A stretch of 64,000 bases of DNA from Micrasema longulum (taxonomy: Eukaryota; Arthropoda; Insecta; Trichoptera; Brachycentridae): positions 1-64,000 of the forward strand of contig JAGVSM010000517.1 in the NCBI GenBank assembly GCA_022494885.1. The letters run 5' to 3'. A program made the position numbers and the translations under genes. Positions 21,791 to 33,254 of this stretch are shown one piece after another (position 1 is the first letter of the stretch; each line of letters opens with the position of its first letter). Below the pieces are notes generated by a model that did no database searches, was not told where the DNA came from, and saw only the letters and a list, made by a program, of their open reading frames with translations.

Positions 21791-22055
21791 TTAGATGTTT
21801 TATGCCACGTCTTTCTCGGTTTTCCTCGTTTCCTGCATCCGTCAATATTTTTATCGCAAAATGTTTTATTCGTTATTTCGTTGTCCATTCACTCTTTATT
21901 TCCCAAACCAACGCAGCATCCCTTTTCTGATTCTGTCAACAATGCTTCTCTCAGCCCATACTACACGGATATCGACATTTTTAAAGACGAAATACACTTT
22001 TCACACAAATTTTCTAATAAAAATCACAATTTTTTCACCTTAAATCAAAGTAAGT
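21787..22055 (+). other. purine-poor stretch open in three frames
   Basis: Three plus-strand frames overlap without stops for 60-88 codons. One ends SPYYTDIDIFKDEIHFSH and later LNQSKF, with GTAAGT near 22048. Because the strand is poor in A and G, stop codons are rare by composition. No domain is recognised, and I do not call a gene. Confidence 0.25.
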
Positions 22056-23194
22056 TTTAAATTGATATGTCTTAACTAAAATAAATTTACTCGATATTGC
22101 AATTAATCGACCATAACGAACTCTTTTTATTACTTTTTTTTCTCGCCAAATTGGTTTCGTTTCCTGGCTGCGCCAGTCCAAATAATGGAGAACGTTGTAT
22201 AGAATCGAGCAGAACTAGGGGAGGAACGCAGTGAAGGGATGGAAACCGAAACTAATTGTGAAATGGGGAATGTACCACGAGTGCCTACTTGGAAATCGCT
22301 TTGTTAAATTGAACTGTCTTTGAGGGAATTTGTTTTTTTATGACTTTCAAAAATCATTATCTTATTTTAGGCCCCGATTGTAAATAATATTACGTAAGGT
22401 ACTTTTTTTATTTTCACGATTAACTCATTAATCTAAAATTCAAATACATGTCAATCTTCTTTTGATTGTTAACCAAATTAAGTATTTCAATCAGTCCTTT
22501 TTACTAAAAATGTTTGATAATTAGAATGTTTTTCAGTGTATTACCCACCTTTATATATTTTCCGAAAATATGCAGGGTCAATATGAGTTAGATAAACCTC
22601 TTCTTAATTTAAAACAGCATCAGTAAAATAAAAATATTGCTTATTCAAATGAACGTTTGTAAGCTAGGATATCTTCCAGAAGTAAAAATTTCTTCATTTT
22701 GAGTTATGAGGATTTTGTACACATATGTGAATGCATATAAAATGAAGTTGAATTACGGTTCAATAACAATATTATCAATATAATACTTTTTTAATCTGAT
22801 AAAACTGTTTTCACTTTCAATTTATATGTGTTATGGTTATAAAAATATTGTGCTCGAGCATAAGTTTCACAATTTGGTTTTAGTCTGAGATAAAAATATT
22901 ATTTATTATTCTGTTTTAAGTTCCAAGGAAAATATAAACACTTTGGTGCGCTTATTAGTAAAAACGGTATCTTTCATCTAACCGAGAAACAGACAAGTCA
23001 ATATATAAATTGGTCTGTACATTGTTAGTCTAGAAATGATTGATTGCGTCTGTCCTCTGTACGGGGTCCATGCAAACTCAGCCGCAGGACTCCCGACCCC
23101 AGACCATTCGCCTCAACCGTCCTCCGAGTAACCGGATTACAGAAGACGCCACGCTTCCAGTCAAAAATGTTGTAGATATATTAATATTCAATAA
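22056..23194. other. no gene seen; two GC-richer patches
   Basis: 22140-22310 and 23030-23165 are GC-richer. The second lies just upstream of the L2-type LINE and may be its decayed coding part, but I could not read it. The rest is AT-rich. Confidence 0.35.
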
Positions 23195-23710
23195 TAATTA
23201 ACTACTTCGAGAATTACACTGGCTGCGTTTACCACAGAGGGTGGAATATAAACTCTGTTGGCTTATGTATAAGTCACTGCACAACTCTGCTCCAGAATAT
23301 CTAAGGAAACTCTGCATTCCAGATGAAATAGCTGACAGATGTCTTACGCTTAGATCAGCTACATCAACGTCGGAAGGAAAAATTATTATACCTCTACGCA
23401 AACAGCGCACTAAATTTGGCGAACGCGTATTTGCGGTCGCAGGCCCTACGGCATGGAATGCTCTCCCAGCAGAGGTCCGAAACTATGAGAGTGAAGTGAT
23501 GTTTCGGAAGAAACTTAAAACCCACTTTTTCTCTAAATCATTTGAATAAATTCTTAGCATGTGGTGACAAAGTACATTATTTTTCTTAAATTAAAAAGTT
23601 AAAATTAAATTAATATTTTTATATAATCACTTTGTAAAGCGCCCTTGAGGTGTTATATTACGAAAATGACGCTATATGCGTTATTCATAATAATAATTAT
23701 TATTATAATC
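23195..23710 (+). pseudogene. L2-clade LINE, RT C-terminus and 3' end
   Basis: An open frame of over 110 codons ends with a TAA near 23549. Its landmarks are LRELHWLRLPQRVEYKLCWL, NSAPEYLRKLC, then GERVFAVAGPTAWNALPAEV and FRKKLKTHFF. These match L2/CR1 LINEs (LHWLPV-x4-R-I-x-F-K, SAP-x-YL, GDRAFSVA-x-P-x-LWNSLP). The 3' untranslated part has GCGCCCTTGAGGTG and GACGCTATATGCG and ends in an ATT-type repeat (23685-23708). The frame is undamaged, but the catalytic part upstream is missing. Confidence 0.85.
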
Positions 23711-23814
23711 AAGCGTTATTCAATCAGTGAATGATTTTCGTATGACATTTTCATCGTATTTTTCAATTTTAATGTAATTTGAAAATAGAAAATATTTATC
23801 GCCAAAATTTTTAG

Positions 23815-24105
23815 TTTGTCCAAATTTTTGTAGACAAGGACTGGATTCAACTCCCTGGGGAGCTGTTTATATTAACATTTTACAACAGAGATGAAGAACA
23901 TTGGAGAGAAGGTAATATAGAAGTCTAGGCATCTACAGGGCTTATGACCTGTCAATGGCTGGTTTAAGTGGCCACTTTACACACTGTCTAACATTCACCA
24001 TTCTGCCTATATTTGAACATCTATATTCCTTCAATTCTTTCATCTGTTGATGTTTGTGAAGTAAAAGAGCTGAAACCTTTAACAATAGTTAATAACTGGG
24101 TTAAG
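23815..24105 (+). repeat. rep-A copy
   Basis: Contains GACAAGGACTGGATTCAAC, AGTCTAGGCATCTACAGGGC, TTTAAGTGGCCACTTTACAC and GAGCTGAAACCTTT. One of the better-kept copies. It is cut at about 24105 by the LINE that follows. Confidence 0.8.
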
Positions 24106-25140
24106 AATTATGAAATCAAACGAGAGTGCAAATCTTAGACAGCTATAAAAGGCTTCTTTAGATGGTTTGGTCATGTAAAACGAATGGGTGACGAAAGAAT
24201 GGCACAAGACTCAAATGAATGGAAACGTAGGGCGAAGACAACATAAAATGACGTGGCATTATCAGATTAATCAAAATCTCAAGTTTGGTCATGACATCAG
24301 AAGACACAACCAAAGGGCATGTATGAAATCCTTAAAACTCCTTGGATTTATTAACAGAAGCATAACTGACTTCAAAAATATCAATACCCTTAAAACTCTC
24401 TTCTATTCCCTAGTTCGCTTGCACCTAGAATATTCCTCTGTTTTCTCGTCTCCATATTATGATGCTCACATCAATAATATTGAATCAGTTCAACATCGAT
24501 TTTTGAGAAAGATAGGCTGGAGGTTGGGCTTATCCGGAGACCAATATACGAATAATGAGTTAGAAACTTCCTTAACTATATCTTCTTTGGAAGACCGTCG
24601 AAATAAATCCAACCTTCTAGTCTTATTTAAAACTCTCTACTCACTCTTTGATGCGCCTGAACTACTGAGCTCAATAAAATCAAATATCCCAACTAAAAAC
24701 CTCAGGCAAAACCTAGTCTTTCATACTGAAAACCATAGAACTAACTATGGTTTTCATTCCTATATGCCCAGAATTCTTAAGTCTGCCAACAAACATACCA
24801 GTCTTGATTTCTTTGATAACAAGTTGTCTTATTTCAAACGATCACTGAATCAAATTCAACTATAAACACCTCTCTCCCGCTTCCTCTCCCACAAAGTCTT
24901 CTATATACCATTGAGTCTTTCTACATTTTTAATAATAATTTTCTATCTTTAAATATGTCCTTAAAAATGCTCATTGGGGGCATATATATATATAAATAAA
25001 TAAATAAATAAAAATGACAAGAAGTATCAATGTGGAAGAAGCTAGGAATGCACATCAAGATAGACGTATGTGGCGGTCCACCCTGCTGCCCACCTCTACA
25101 AGCAATTGGCAAGATGGCGACCATGGTCGTCACAAATAAA
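24106..25140 (+). pseudogene. RTE-like LINE C-terminus, split by another LINE
   Basis: The left part (24106-24326) encodes GFFRWFGHVKRMGDERMAQ, typical of the C-terminal domain of one RTE-like LINE type. The right part (25014-25140) continues the same family (GTGGAAGAAGCTAGGAATG and TGTGGCGGTCC), as the unbroken copy at 36.1 kb shows. Between lie 687 bases of a second LINE flanked by ATGA on both sides. Frameshifts are present; the copy is dead. Confidence 0.75.
24327..25013 (+). pseudogene. jockey/CR1-like LINE, nested, nearly open C-terminus
   Basis: Open for about 180 codons within the element, to a TAA at 24863-24865: LKLLGFINRSITDF, then SLVRLHLEYSSVFSSPYY, IESVQHRFLRKIGWRL, SSLEDRRNKSNLLVLFKTLY and PRILKSAN. 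These are the connection and C-terminal parts of a LINE RT. The open frame also runs back into the host LINE (from 24188), which makes a false fusion. The element ends in TAAA repeats (24991-25013). ATGA flanks it on both sides as a target-site duplication. Confidence 0.85.
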
Positions 25141-26029
25141 TAAACAAAAACGCATTGTGATCCCCTTCAGTGTAATTCACGTGTAATAACTTTCGTGTTA
25201 TCATCGAATTTGAAGTAGAAAAAGCGAGTCTTAAAAAAACTAATCTTAACATTTCAGATGATTGATTCGGGGGTAGTATTAGGAATACGTTTTCGAAATG
25301 ATATCGACGGCCATAAACTAAAATTGTTCAGTGACCCTTTGAGATTTATATTAAGGACCGTACTTACATGAAATGAACCTAGAAAATCGAAATTTATTCG
25401 TAAATATTTCAAAACTCCTCCCTTGTACATTATGTAGAGTTTTTCAAAATTATTTTTCTATAAAAGACTTCCACTAGCCACGCGTCGTCGGTAAGGAATT
25501 TTATTATATGTGTAAAAATGAGTTTTTCGTAGATTGATGGACGTACCAGTAATACCTCAAGTGACGCAATGTCCATCTAGCTCCAATGTTTGTATCGAAC
25601 TAATTTTTTAATTACTATGTTTGTGTTTGAAAAAAATAATTCTTCACTATGTTCATTTCATTTAAACGTAGTATATATGTAACTTTTGTTGTTTTGAACA
25701 TACTTTTTGTATATTTTTAATTTAATAAACTGTTCGTATAACAATTCATGAGGGTTTATTTAATATCTTGTCGATTGGTTTAAATAAAAAAAATGTACAA
25801 AAACCAATGAAAACAATTATGTTACTTAAATGATAGCATAAGTACCTACGCACATTTTTTTAAAGGGTAAATAATGTTCTTTATATTATTACCTTAACTG
25901 ACAAGAAATAATTTTGAATTTATCACCCTTCATTGACTTTTTGTTGTGCCTTCAGCACAGCTAAGGCGTCTTTAGCGTTTCAGCCCTTATTAAGACATGA
26001 TTATCTGTGTTAACGTATCACACGCAAAT
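25141..26029. other. no gene seen
   Basis: AT-rich. CACGCGTCGTCG followed by GTAAGG (about 25478-25496) resembles a tiny exon end but has no good partner site. Confidence 0.35.
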
Positions 26030-26345
26030 AAATCAAGTCTTTTTTATGAAAGAATACTAATTTGAGCTACATACGTTCAAAACTAGGCAGTAGTGGACTA
26101 AAAGAAAAATAGTTTGTATAGTTATTTATAAATTTTTTTCGTATTATGAACAGCTTGTTTAGTTTCTAAGATTTCCAAGTTGTCTAATTTTAGTATTTTA
26201 TTTTCAACATGAAGTACTTTGAATTCAGTGTCTTTATTGAAATCATAATTATTTTTTATCAGATGGTTCGCGAATTCAGAATTTTTTTTATTACTTAGGC
26301 ACCTTTAGTGTTCTTTTACAGTAGAAAACATCTTTAAAATGTAAG
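26030..26345 (-). pseudogene. PLE-1 GIY-YIG endonuclease, partial copy a
   Basis: The minus strand encodes, from about 26340 downward, KEH, a stop, RCLSNKK, SEFANHLIKNNYDFN, KVLHVENKILKLDNLEILET and a final TAA. This is the second half of the endonuclease that ends Penelope-like proteins. Its 3' untranslated part runs to about 26030 (AGTCCACTACTGCC and GACTTGATTTATTTG on the complement), as at 38.5 kb. Confidence 0.8.
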
Positions 26346-26517
26346 ACCAATTCGGCAGAAAAAAAATCAGGTTTCTGGGCCCCAAAACATTCAATATGTT
26401 ATCCGAGCATTGCAAAACCATGACCCGGATTCAATTAAATAAATTTGTTAAAAAATGGTTACTGGGTTTCGGAACAGAAAAATCGGAAAATTTACTCAAA
26501 AACATTCTTATTATTTT

Positions 26518-26890
26518 TTTCTTATTTTAAAACGCTTTTTTAATTTCTAAGATTTCTAAGTTGTCTAATTCTAATATTTTATTTCAACATGAAGTACTTT
26601 TAATCCAGTGTTTTTATTGAAGTTATGATTATTTTTTATCAGATGGTTTGCGAATTCAGAAAAATTGTTATTACTAAGGCACCTTTAGTGTTTTTTTACT
26701 GTAATATTAAAGTTCCTTTTAGTTTTTCCAATGTAGATTGAATCGCAATCATTTCAATTCAATTGGTATATACCAGATTTATTATATTTATGGACTTTCT
26801 CCTTGTGATTTTTAACAATCTTCCTGTATTATTAAGTGTAGAAGGCTGTAGTTTAATTTTTGGTGGTAAGGAATAATATATTTTATTACT
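26518..26890 (-). pseudogene. PLE-1 GIY-YIG endonuclease, copy b
   Basis: The minus strand encodes LPPKIKLQPSTLNNTGRLL, a frameshift, then KEKVHKYNKSGIYQLN, a stop, NDCDSIYIGKTKRNF, RCLSNNNFSEFANHLIKNNH and LDNLEILEIKKAF. GIY and YIG sit about ten residues apart, as in the GIY-YIG nuclease fold. One Cys of the usual Cys-x2-Cys linker is a TGA stop here. In Penelope-like elements this domain nicks the target DNA at insertion. No RT was found upstream. Just beyond 26890 is an ATAACCACAAAGTTAGTG end block in the opposite orientation. Confidence 0.85.
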
Positions 26891-26945
26891 TTATATTAAC
26901 CACAAAGTTAGTGTATCAAATATAAAATTTATACAAAGTTGTTTA

Positions 26946-28499
26946 TTTATGTTTTAAATAGTATAAGTGTATCGTTAATAACATTAATCCAGGTATTTAC
27001 AAAAACGTTTTCTTATGGTAACCGATAAATGAACAAAAATGCAGTTAAACTATTGAGCGGCGCATCAAATAATTTACATATAAAAAAAATTGTATATTTT
27101 TATAGTACATAATACAAAATTAGTTCGCCTTATTTGTCATGTCCCTCTTTATTTAAGCAGAGAAATTATCGAATAGCTGTAATATTCAATAAAAAAAGTA
27201 TTTTGAAGAATTAAACCCGCAAGCATTATTTACACTCGTTCTCAATATGAAAATAAAATATACTCCTAATATTATTGCGGACATCAAAACATCAAAACGA
27301 TATCGACTTGTGTGGTATATTTTTGTTTATTTTCAAACCATATCATTTTTCTTATATCTAGAGGTGTATCATTAGATAGAATTAATATAGTTTGGCTGAA
27401 AAACCGTGGTGTTTCGCCTACATGTTTGCTTCCTAATTCGTTATAACGCGTAAAATAGCAACCGCTGAAACTTTACCGGAATTACTTTTCAAGTTCCAGG
27501 GATACCAAATTGATACGATCAAAGCCAGGGTTTAAGGATCGAAGAGAGGTTGTATTACTGAAAATCCTTAAAGGGTAGTTTGAATACGTCATAAAAAATA
27601 AAACGAGGTTTCGAGATAATGTGGTAATGATTACCCGGGGACTAGAAATGTGATAGAGGATAGAGAAAAAAACATCATAAAGTACTTCCATGAAAATAGG
27701 GAGATTTCTTTTGAGGTCAGGTTAGTATGTAACCGTATTTGAGTAGGCAGTAGGCTATATTTAAAATTGTTCGAAAATTTACAAAGTACGGTTTGCTTGA
27801 AATAAGCTTTGGGGGTGATCAGAAAATATAAGATTTTCATTTATTGTTATTTCCATATCGGTAAGGGTAAGTCGTGGATTGTAAATTCATATGATGAGAC
27901 TTGACTTCATTTGAATTTCAATGTTGCCGTAATCTTATGGTCTACGTTCGTGTCGTTCTTGTTTGGTTGAAAGGACTATCTTTCAAAGTTATTTATGAAA
28001 AAAATGGCTGCGATGAAAATCCAATAACCAATCCACCATATTTTAGAAGTCTCAAGCATATCAAATAGGTAAATGTTATTAAAAACTTTTTTAAGAAAAA
28101 ATACCACTGCTGAAATAATTTTAATATTTGGATAGTTAAAAAAACGGTCTTATTTTATTGACTTATTTAGTGATTGTATGTAAGAATATATTAAAATCTT
28201 TAATAAGACCTTGTTACACAAAAAAATGCTTAAATTATTCTGTTACAATAACATTAATAAGGAATGATAACTGAAGAGTTTTTTTTTAACAATATTAATT
28301 AAAACAAAATAACCGTACAAATTTATTACAGCAGTTTTACATTTAAAACTTTTTAAATGTAGTTTTTCATCATCATCATCATTGTCCAACCCTTATATAA
28401 AAATAACTATAAAATACGTCAACAACATTCCTTTACATATCTGAAATCGTTATAAAGACCGAGGGTCATCCTATCGGTTTCGCTTATACAAAAAAGCAA
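26946..28499. other. no gene seen
   Basis: AT-rich. Minus-strand open frames near 27480-27840 are not recognised. A CAT trinucleotide run lies at about 28367-28382. Confidence 0.35.
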
Positions 28500-29691
28500 T
28501 GTTTTTTGTCAATAATTCAAACTTTACAAGACTGTTTTCTTCTTCAATCAGACATTAACTCTTTTAACCAATGGTGTAAAGTCAATAAATTAGAACTAAA
28601 TATTAAAAAATGCATAATAATGTCATTTCATAGAACAAAACCACCGATTTCCTTTGAGTACCTATTAGAAAACTCCAAAATTGTTGTAGTTAAGTCCATC
28701 AGAGATTTAGGAATTGTTTTGGACTATCAACTGACATACAACGAGCATATAGATAATACAGTAAATAAATCACTGAAATTCCTTGGCTTCATTAACAGAA
28801 TATCCACTGATTTTACTGATCTCCTTACAATCAAAACTCTTTATTGCACAACTGTTCGCCCTCTTCTAGAATATGCCTCCGTGGTCTGGTCTCCATTTTA
28901 TGTCAATCGCGTAAGTCTAAAATCGCTTGCTTCGAATAATAGCGTGGATGCTTGGACTAAAGAGAGGTTATTATTCTTATGCTGAAATAGAGTCAATGTT
29001 AAATATTTCTAGTCTACAAAAACGTATAACTAATATTGACTCCATATATCGGTAGTCAGATGGCAGAAGGGGCCATCTGTATTTTTGTCTATGTTAAAGT
29101 TTTCAAAAGTTTTGATTAATATTTCAGTAAATACACGCAGAAAGAAGAAAAAAAAATCAGCGTCATTAAGAATGGTAATTTATTATTGAAAAGCAACACT
29201 AAACTATTTCAGTTTGTGGATTAAAGTCTTGAAATTGAGAAGTTTTTCAGCTCTCCTGATCATTTTTGAAAATTACAGATGGTCCCTTCTGCCATCTGAC
29301 TACCGATATATGTTCGGCACACTAAATGGTATAAATGATGTTCCATCATTACTGGCATAAGTAAAATTCAATATTCCGACTCGTAGATTGAGAAACAATG
29401 AAGTACTGTTCATCGGTCAGCATAGAACAAACTATGGCCTTAATTCTCATATGACCCGTCTTTGTCGTATTGTCAACTCAAGACAAGATCTGGACTTTTT
29501 TGGTTTAAGTTTACAACGATTTAAACGAGCACTAAATAAATAGTCCAGATCTTGTCTTGATGTCCCTTATGTTTGTCAATGCTTCTTTTTTTTTTTTATG
29601 TTTTAAACTATTATTTTATTGTAATATTTAAACCCTATAAATTGTAAACATGGGCAATTTCCGTTAATAAATAAATGAATAAATTAATAAA
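28500..29691 (+). pseudogene. jockey/CR1-like LINE, split by a MITE
   Basis: The open part 28506-28985 starts inside the RT palm: FNQWCKVNKLELNIKKC, RDLGIVLDYQLTYNEHID, LKFLGFINRIS and TVRPLLEYASVVWSPFYV. It then shifts frame and continues as GYYSYAEIESMLNISSLQKR and IND-VPSLLA-like pieces on both sides of the MITE. Near the end, NYGLNSHMTRLCRIVNS precedes a stop. It ends in TAAA/TGAA repeats (29663-29691). Same broad lineage as 24327-25013. 5'-truncated, dead. Confidence 0.85.
29050..29305. mobile_element. 256-bp MITE with inverted ends and ATATAT duplication
   Basis: The left end CGGTAGTCAGATGGCAGAAG is inverted at the right end as CTTCTGCCATCTGACTACCG. The inverted match runs about 33 bases with one mismatch. 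Each end also holds its own small hairpin (AGATGGC ... GCCATCT). ATATAT lies on both sides (29044-29049 and 29306-29311). It sits inside the LINE at 28.5-29.7 kb. No coding frame; superfamily not known. Confidence 0.9.
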
Positions 29692-29994
29692 CGAGTAACT
29701 CTTTTGAAAATTCTAATTTCATTTCGCAATTTTAATTGAATTAAACTCTACTAATTACACTGCCTCTTTTTCTGAATGTATAAAAAAATAAATGAAAGGC
29801 CTTTGTTGGATATTATTATTCATCTTTAAGCCCATATTGCAAAGACGAATGGTAGAAAACCTGTATTTACTTGTATCATAATTTTAGTCATTTGAAATAT
29901 TTTAAAACAACCGATTACATATTATTATCGTTATTTATTTATTTATTTGAATGAAATACTTCAGTTGAAAGTCACCCTTGGAAACAAAAATTTT

Positions 29995-30075
29995 ATGTTT
30001 ACCTTCCTAGGGATTGAACCCTGGACCTTAAACATAGTTGGAAAATGCGCCAACCACTACACTTCGAAGCGGACT
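29995..30075 (-). mobile_element. SINE-4 tRNA-like head
   Basis: The minus strand reads TTCGAAGTGTAGTGGTTGGC, then a B box GGGTTCAATCCC. It looks like a tRNA gene in outline, but the acceptor and anticodon stems do not pair well. Confidence 0.5.
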
Positions 30076-30689
30076 TTCTTTCACTCGATTTCATGTGTCA
30101 GAAGGCATAAAGTAAAAAACAATCCTTCTGGATTCTGGTTCTATTTTACACAGATAAATGTATTCCTCATCCTCCCGGACACCAGGGGTGAATTGTCTAA
30201 ATAAGTGGTTTTGCACAGCTTACCATTTTGTTCGTTGGTTAGAAATTAATTAATATTTTTTTGTTGATTACCCATACAATAAATCACAGCTCGCCGCTGC
30301 CTGATACAGACGGTAAATACTTAGTAGCGTATTAACAGTTAAAAATTTGTTTTGTGTGAAGTTCATATTTTTGTTTACGCAATACTCAAATATATTTATG
30401 CTGTGGTTTTTGGTGTATGTCGTCATTGAATGATGTAAATATTGCGAATAATTTCCTCGTGCTGTGATATAACCCCAATAGCTAATTAACAATGCGCATA
30501 GCCGCCAATGTGTGCGAAACCGTATTTTCTCGTGCAAAAGAGACATTCAATATTCACCAATAACACTTCAACTTTCATACGACATGCAATTTTCATCTTA
30601 TTGCTAGTTGTAGGGGGTAATTTTCGCATGGCAACAATGACGCAATCGAAAAATATATTTCAATATAAGTTTTAATGTAAAACAAAAAA

Positions 30690-30950
30690 ATGGCTTCGTG
30701 GCGCAATGATTGGCGCGTTTGCCTACCATGTAAGAGGTCTCGGGTTCGATTTCCGACATGGTTGATATGAAATATTTTTTTATTTAAAAGGGTGTTTTCT
30801 CACCAAAATATTTCGTAGTCCCTGGGCTGGTACCTGAATCGTGATCATCTTACCGTCATGTGACACAAAATATCAAGATACGCTGCGATTGGTGTACCAA
30901 TGCAGTGTCCTATGCGCCATTAGGTGAGGAAAGGTAATGATGATGATGAT
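30690..30950 (+). mobile_element. SINE-1 copy, well kept
   Basis: Head GGCTTCGTGGCGCAATGATT and GGCGCGTTTGCC, B box CGGGTTCGATTTCCGACATGG. The body has CCCTGGGCTGGTACCTGAA and GTACCAATGCAGTGTCC. It ends in ATG repeats (30936-30950). The best guide copy for the family. Confidence 0.85.
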
Positions 30951-31267
30951 GAAAACCATGAAATCTTTAAACCTAAAGATTAAAGTCTGAAATTCCTGTA
31001 AGTTTAACATATTACAAGAAAGATGGTGAACATTAATCTACCCATTAACGTCGTAGACGCCACTTCTTTATTTACATTTAAATCACATATAAAATGTCAC
31101 TTTTGAAATATTTAAATTTTTCCTTTTCCTAACTTTTTTCCTTCCCTCTTAAGCCCGTAATCTTTTCATAGTATAGTGTAGATATTTAGTAAATTTTTAA
31201 TTCTTAAAAAAATAGGTGTTTTTATGAATATTTTGTTCTTTATGAAATTAATAATAAACCATCAATA
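30951..31267. other. no gene seen
   Basis: AT-rich. Nothing recognised. Confidence 0.35.
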
Positions 31268-31345
31268 TATTCATATACCACTGATTATATCAAATTGAAC
31301 GGTTTGAGTAGGTAGAAAGAAATTACCTTTCGGCAATATACCCGC
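31268..31345 (+). repeat. rep-Z copy
   Basis: TTCATATACCACTGATTATA, TTGAACGGTTTGAGTAGG and GAAATTACC match the complement of 5043-5122. Confidence 0.6.
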
Positions 31346-31384
31346 CCTTATGCATATGGATGTAAACTGTATATGTATTTAAAA

Positions 31385-31730
31385 CGTTTAAATAAAGAAT
31401 GAACATTTAGAGAAATAAATATGAAAGTCTAAGTATTTTCAGGGCTTAATAATGTATTAACGACCGTAGCCAATTTAAACTAATTGTATTACACTGTTAA
31501 ATACTAATTCCTTCCGTGATACGATAAATATTGTGTTTATAAATCATACATACATATTTTGATGACACATTATGTATGTTGTGTACGTAAGTATAAATAA
31601 ATTCAATTTTACGTATTTATAAACATTATTATTTTTGGTGTATGAACTATAGCTGGCTGGTATAAGTAGCCACTTCACACACTGTGTAACATTTACCAAT
31701 CTGTATATGTTTGAACATCGGCGTACAGTT
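31385..31730 (+). repeat. rep-A, two separated pieces
   Basis: 31385-31490 matches the left part (GAACATTTAGAGAAATAAAT, then CAGGGCTTA). 31625-31730 matches the centre (GGCTGGTATAAGTAGCCACT, then CACACTGTGTAACATTTACC). About 135 bases of unrelated AT-rich DNA lie between. Confidence 0.6.
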
Positions 31731-32764
31731 ACATCGCTTTATTTCGGTTAAATCTGTTATGCTGAGCTTTTTTTTTTAATCAAATATTTTTTTCTTTATT
31801 TTTTAAATAAAAAAAAATTTTTTTTAGTGTTATAAATGTGACTACTACCATACCAGTAAGGATGTAAATATATATTTAAATCAGTCAGATACTTGTGCCA
31901 TATATTTTAGCGACGGTGCAATGTCTATATTGTATTATCAATGTTGTAAATCATATTTTCCAAGGTTCTTGAATAAAAAAAATACATTAAAACATGTGAA
32001 ACGTTTTTTATTCTACTGTGTTTCAAAAAATTGATGCTTCAAAAGTCAATATTTGTTATTAGTACGAGAAAAAAATAAAAAAAAACAGAAAAATTCAAGC
32101 AATTTTTCAAGCAAAAAAATGCGTTTTAACCAGTGATTTAGATCTGGTGTTTTTATTTACAAAAGTTTGGACATACTCGTGAATTTGCATTTTAGTATTG
32201 TCTTGCACAATAGCTGCACAAGACACAAGCGACTTTCTCCCTCTGGACTTGAGAAGGGTTATGCAACGGCGAAACCGCTACTTTGAAGTCGTAAATAATG
32301 GACTTTGCGTCCTTATTTCCTATTTCCTTCCGCTTCCTGAAAACTAACAACCACAACCAATTATTATTTCCGGTTTACGAATACCTACGAGAGATAAACG
32401 AATAAATCCAGCCAATGTATACAACTGAAAATTATCATACATTCATAAACACATGTATGAGTGAGGTCTAGGTTCAAGGCGCACGGAAGGAATTCGGTAA
32501 TGTTGGGAGACATAGATTATACTAATGTACTACTACTCGTATTAAGCGTGTTGTGCAGGTGTTTATTGCAATTTATGTTTATGTAATATGTTTTATTTGT
32601 TGTATACTTTTACCCGAACTCGCCAAATCTTCAAATAATATTGTGTACTTGTGTGAAATTGAATTGAAATCCTCGATATTTAATAAGTATTTTATATTCG
32701 ATAAATTTTAGATTCGATGAGTAAACTCGGGTAAAAAAACCTAAAAAAGGAAACCGAGTGGAAA
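31731..32764. other. no gene seen
   Basis: AT-rich, with one GC-richer patch near 32215-32345. Nothing recognised. Confidence 0.35.
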
Positions 32765-32970
32765 AAAGTTTGCCTTGTAGTCTAGCGGTTAGCGCGATTG
32801 CATACCATGCTCGATTTTTTCCTTTTATTTTTACGGTTGTCTTAAACCTAAATATTTAATAGCCCCTGGGACTGGCATCTGAAGCGTTTGACTGATCACC
32901 TTGTCTTCCTTACACATATGATCAAAATACGCTGCATTTACATTACCATGCAGTGCCCTTTGCACCATCG
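32765..32970 (+). mobile_element. SINE-1 relative, B box deleted
   Basis: Head GCCTTGTAGTCTAGCGGTTA, then CATACCATGCTCG without the B box. The body still has CCCCTGGGACTGGCATCTGA and CATGCAGTGCCC. It cannot use the normal internal Pol III promoter. Confidence 0.65.
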
Positions 32971-33064
32971 GGTGCAGGTTTTTAATTTTTAATTTTGTAT
33001 TTATTTTTACTCTACAACAATCTAAAAGGCTTAATCATAGTTTTGAATTACAGCACTGAACACC

Positions 33065-33155
33065 TAAATTTAAGAATAATCACCGAGAATCGAACCCGGA
33101 ATCTTCCGTGCGTGAGTCAAGCGTTTTAACCATTACATAGCGGGGCTGCTATGTT
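33065..33155 (-). mobile_element. SINE-4 tRNA-like head
   Basis: The minus strand reads GCCCCGCTATGTAATGGTTA, then a B box CCGGGTTCGATTCTCGG. Related in layout to 29995-30075. Confidence 0.5.
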
Positions 33156-33254
33156 TATGATGATGGTTTATTGAACACAAAAGTGGGGTAGTTTGTTACC
33201 CGAATGCAGCATTTCCCTGTATATAAGTATGTGTGTGTGACTGGTGTCATCAAT

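Noticed and set aside
21736..22055. Host exon ending at GTAAGT near 22048
   Set aside because: Three frames are open because of purine-poor composition, and a PLE-like end motif overlaps the start; coding evidence is too weak.
24188..24865. Single 225-codon protein
   Set aside because: The frame crosses the junction of two different LINEs at 24326/24327; it is a fusion artefact.
30690..30780. tRNA gene on the plus strand
   Set aside because: It is the head of SINE-1, with the same 260-base body and ATG tail as at 43.79 kb.
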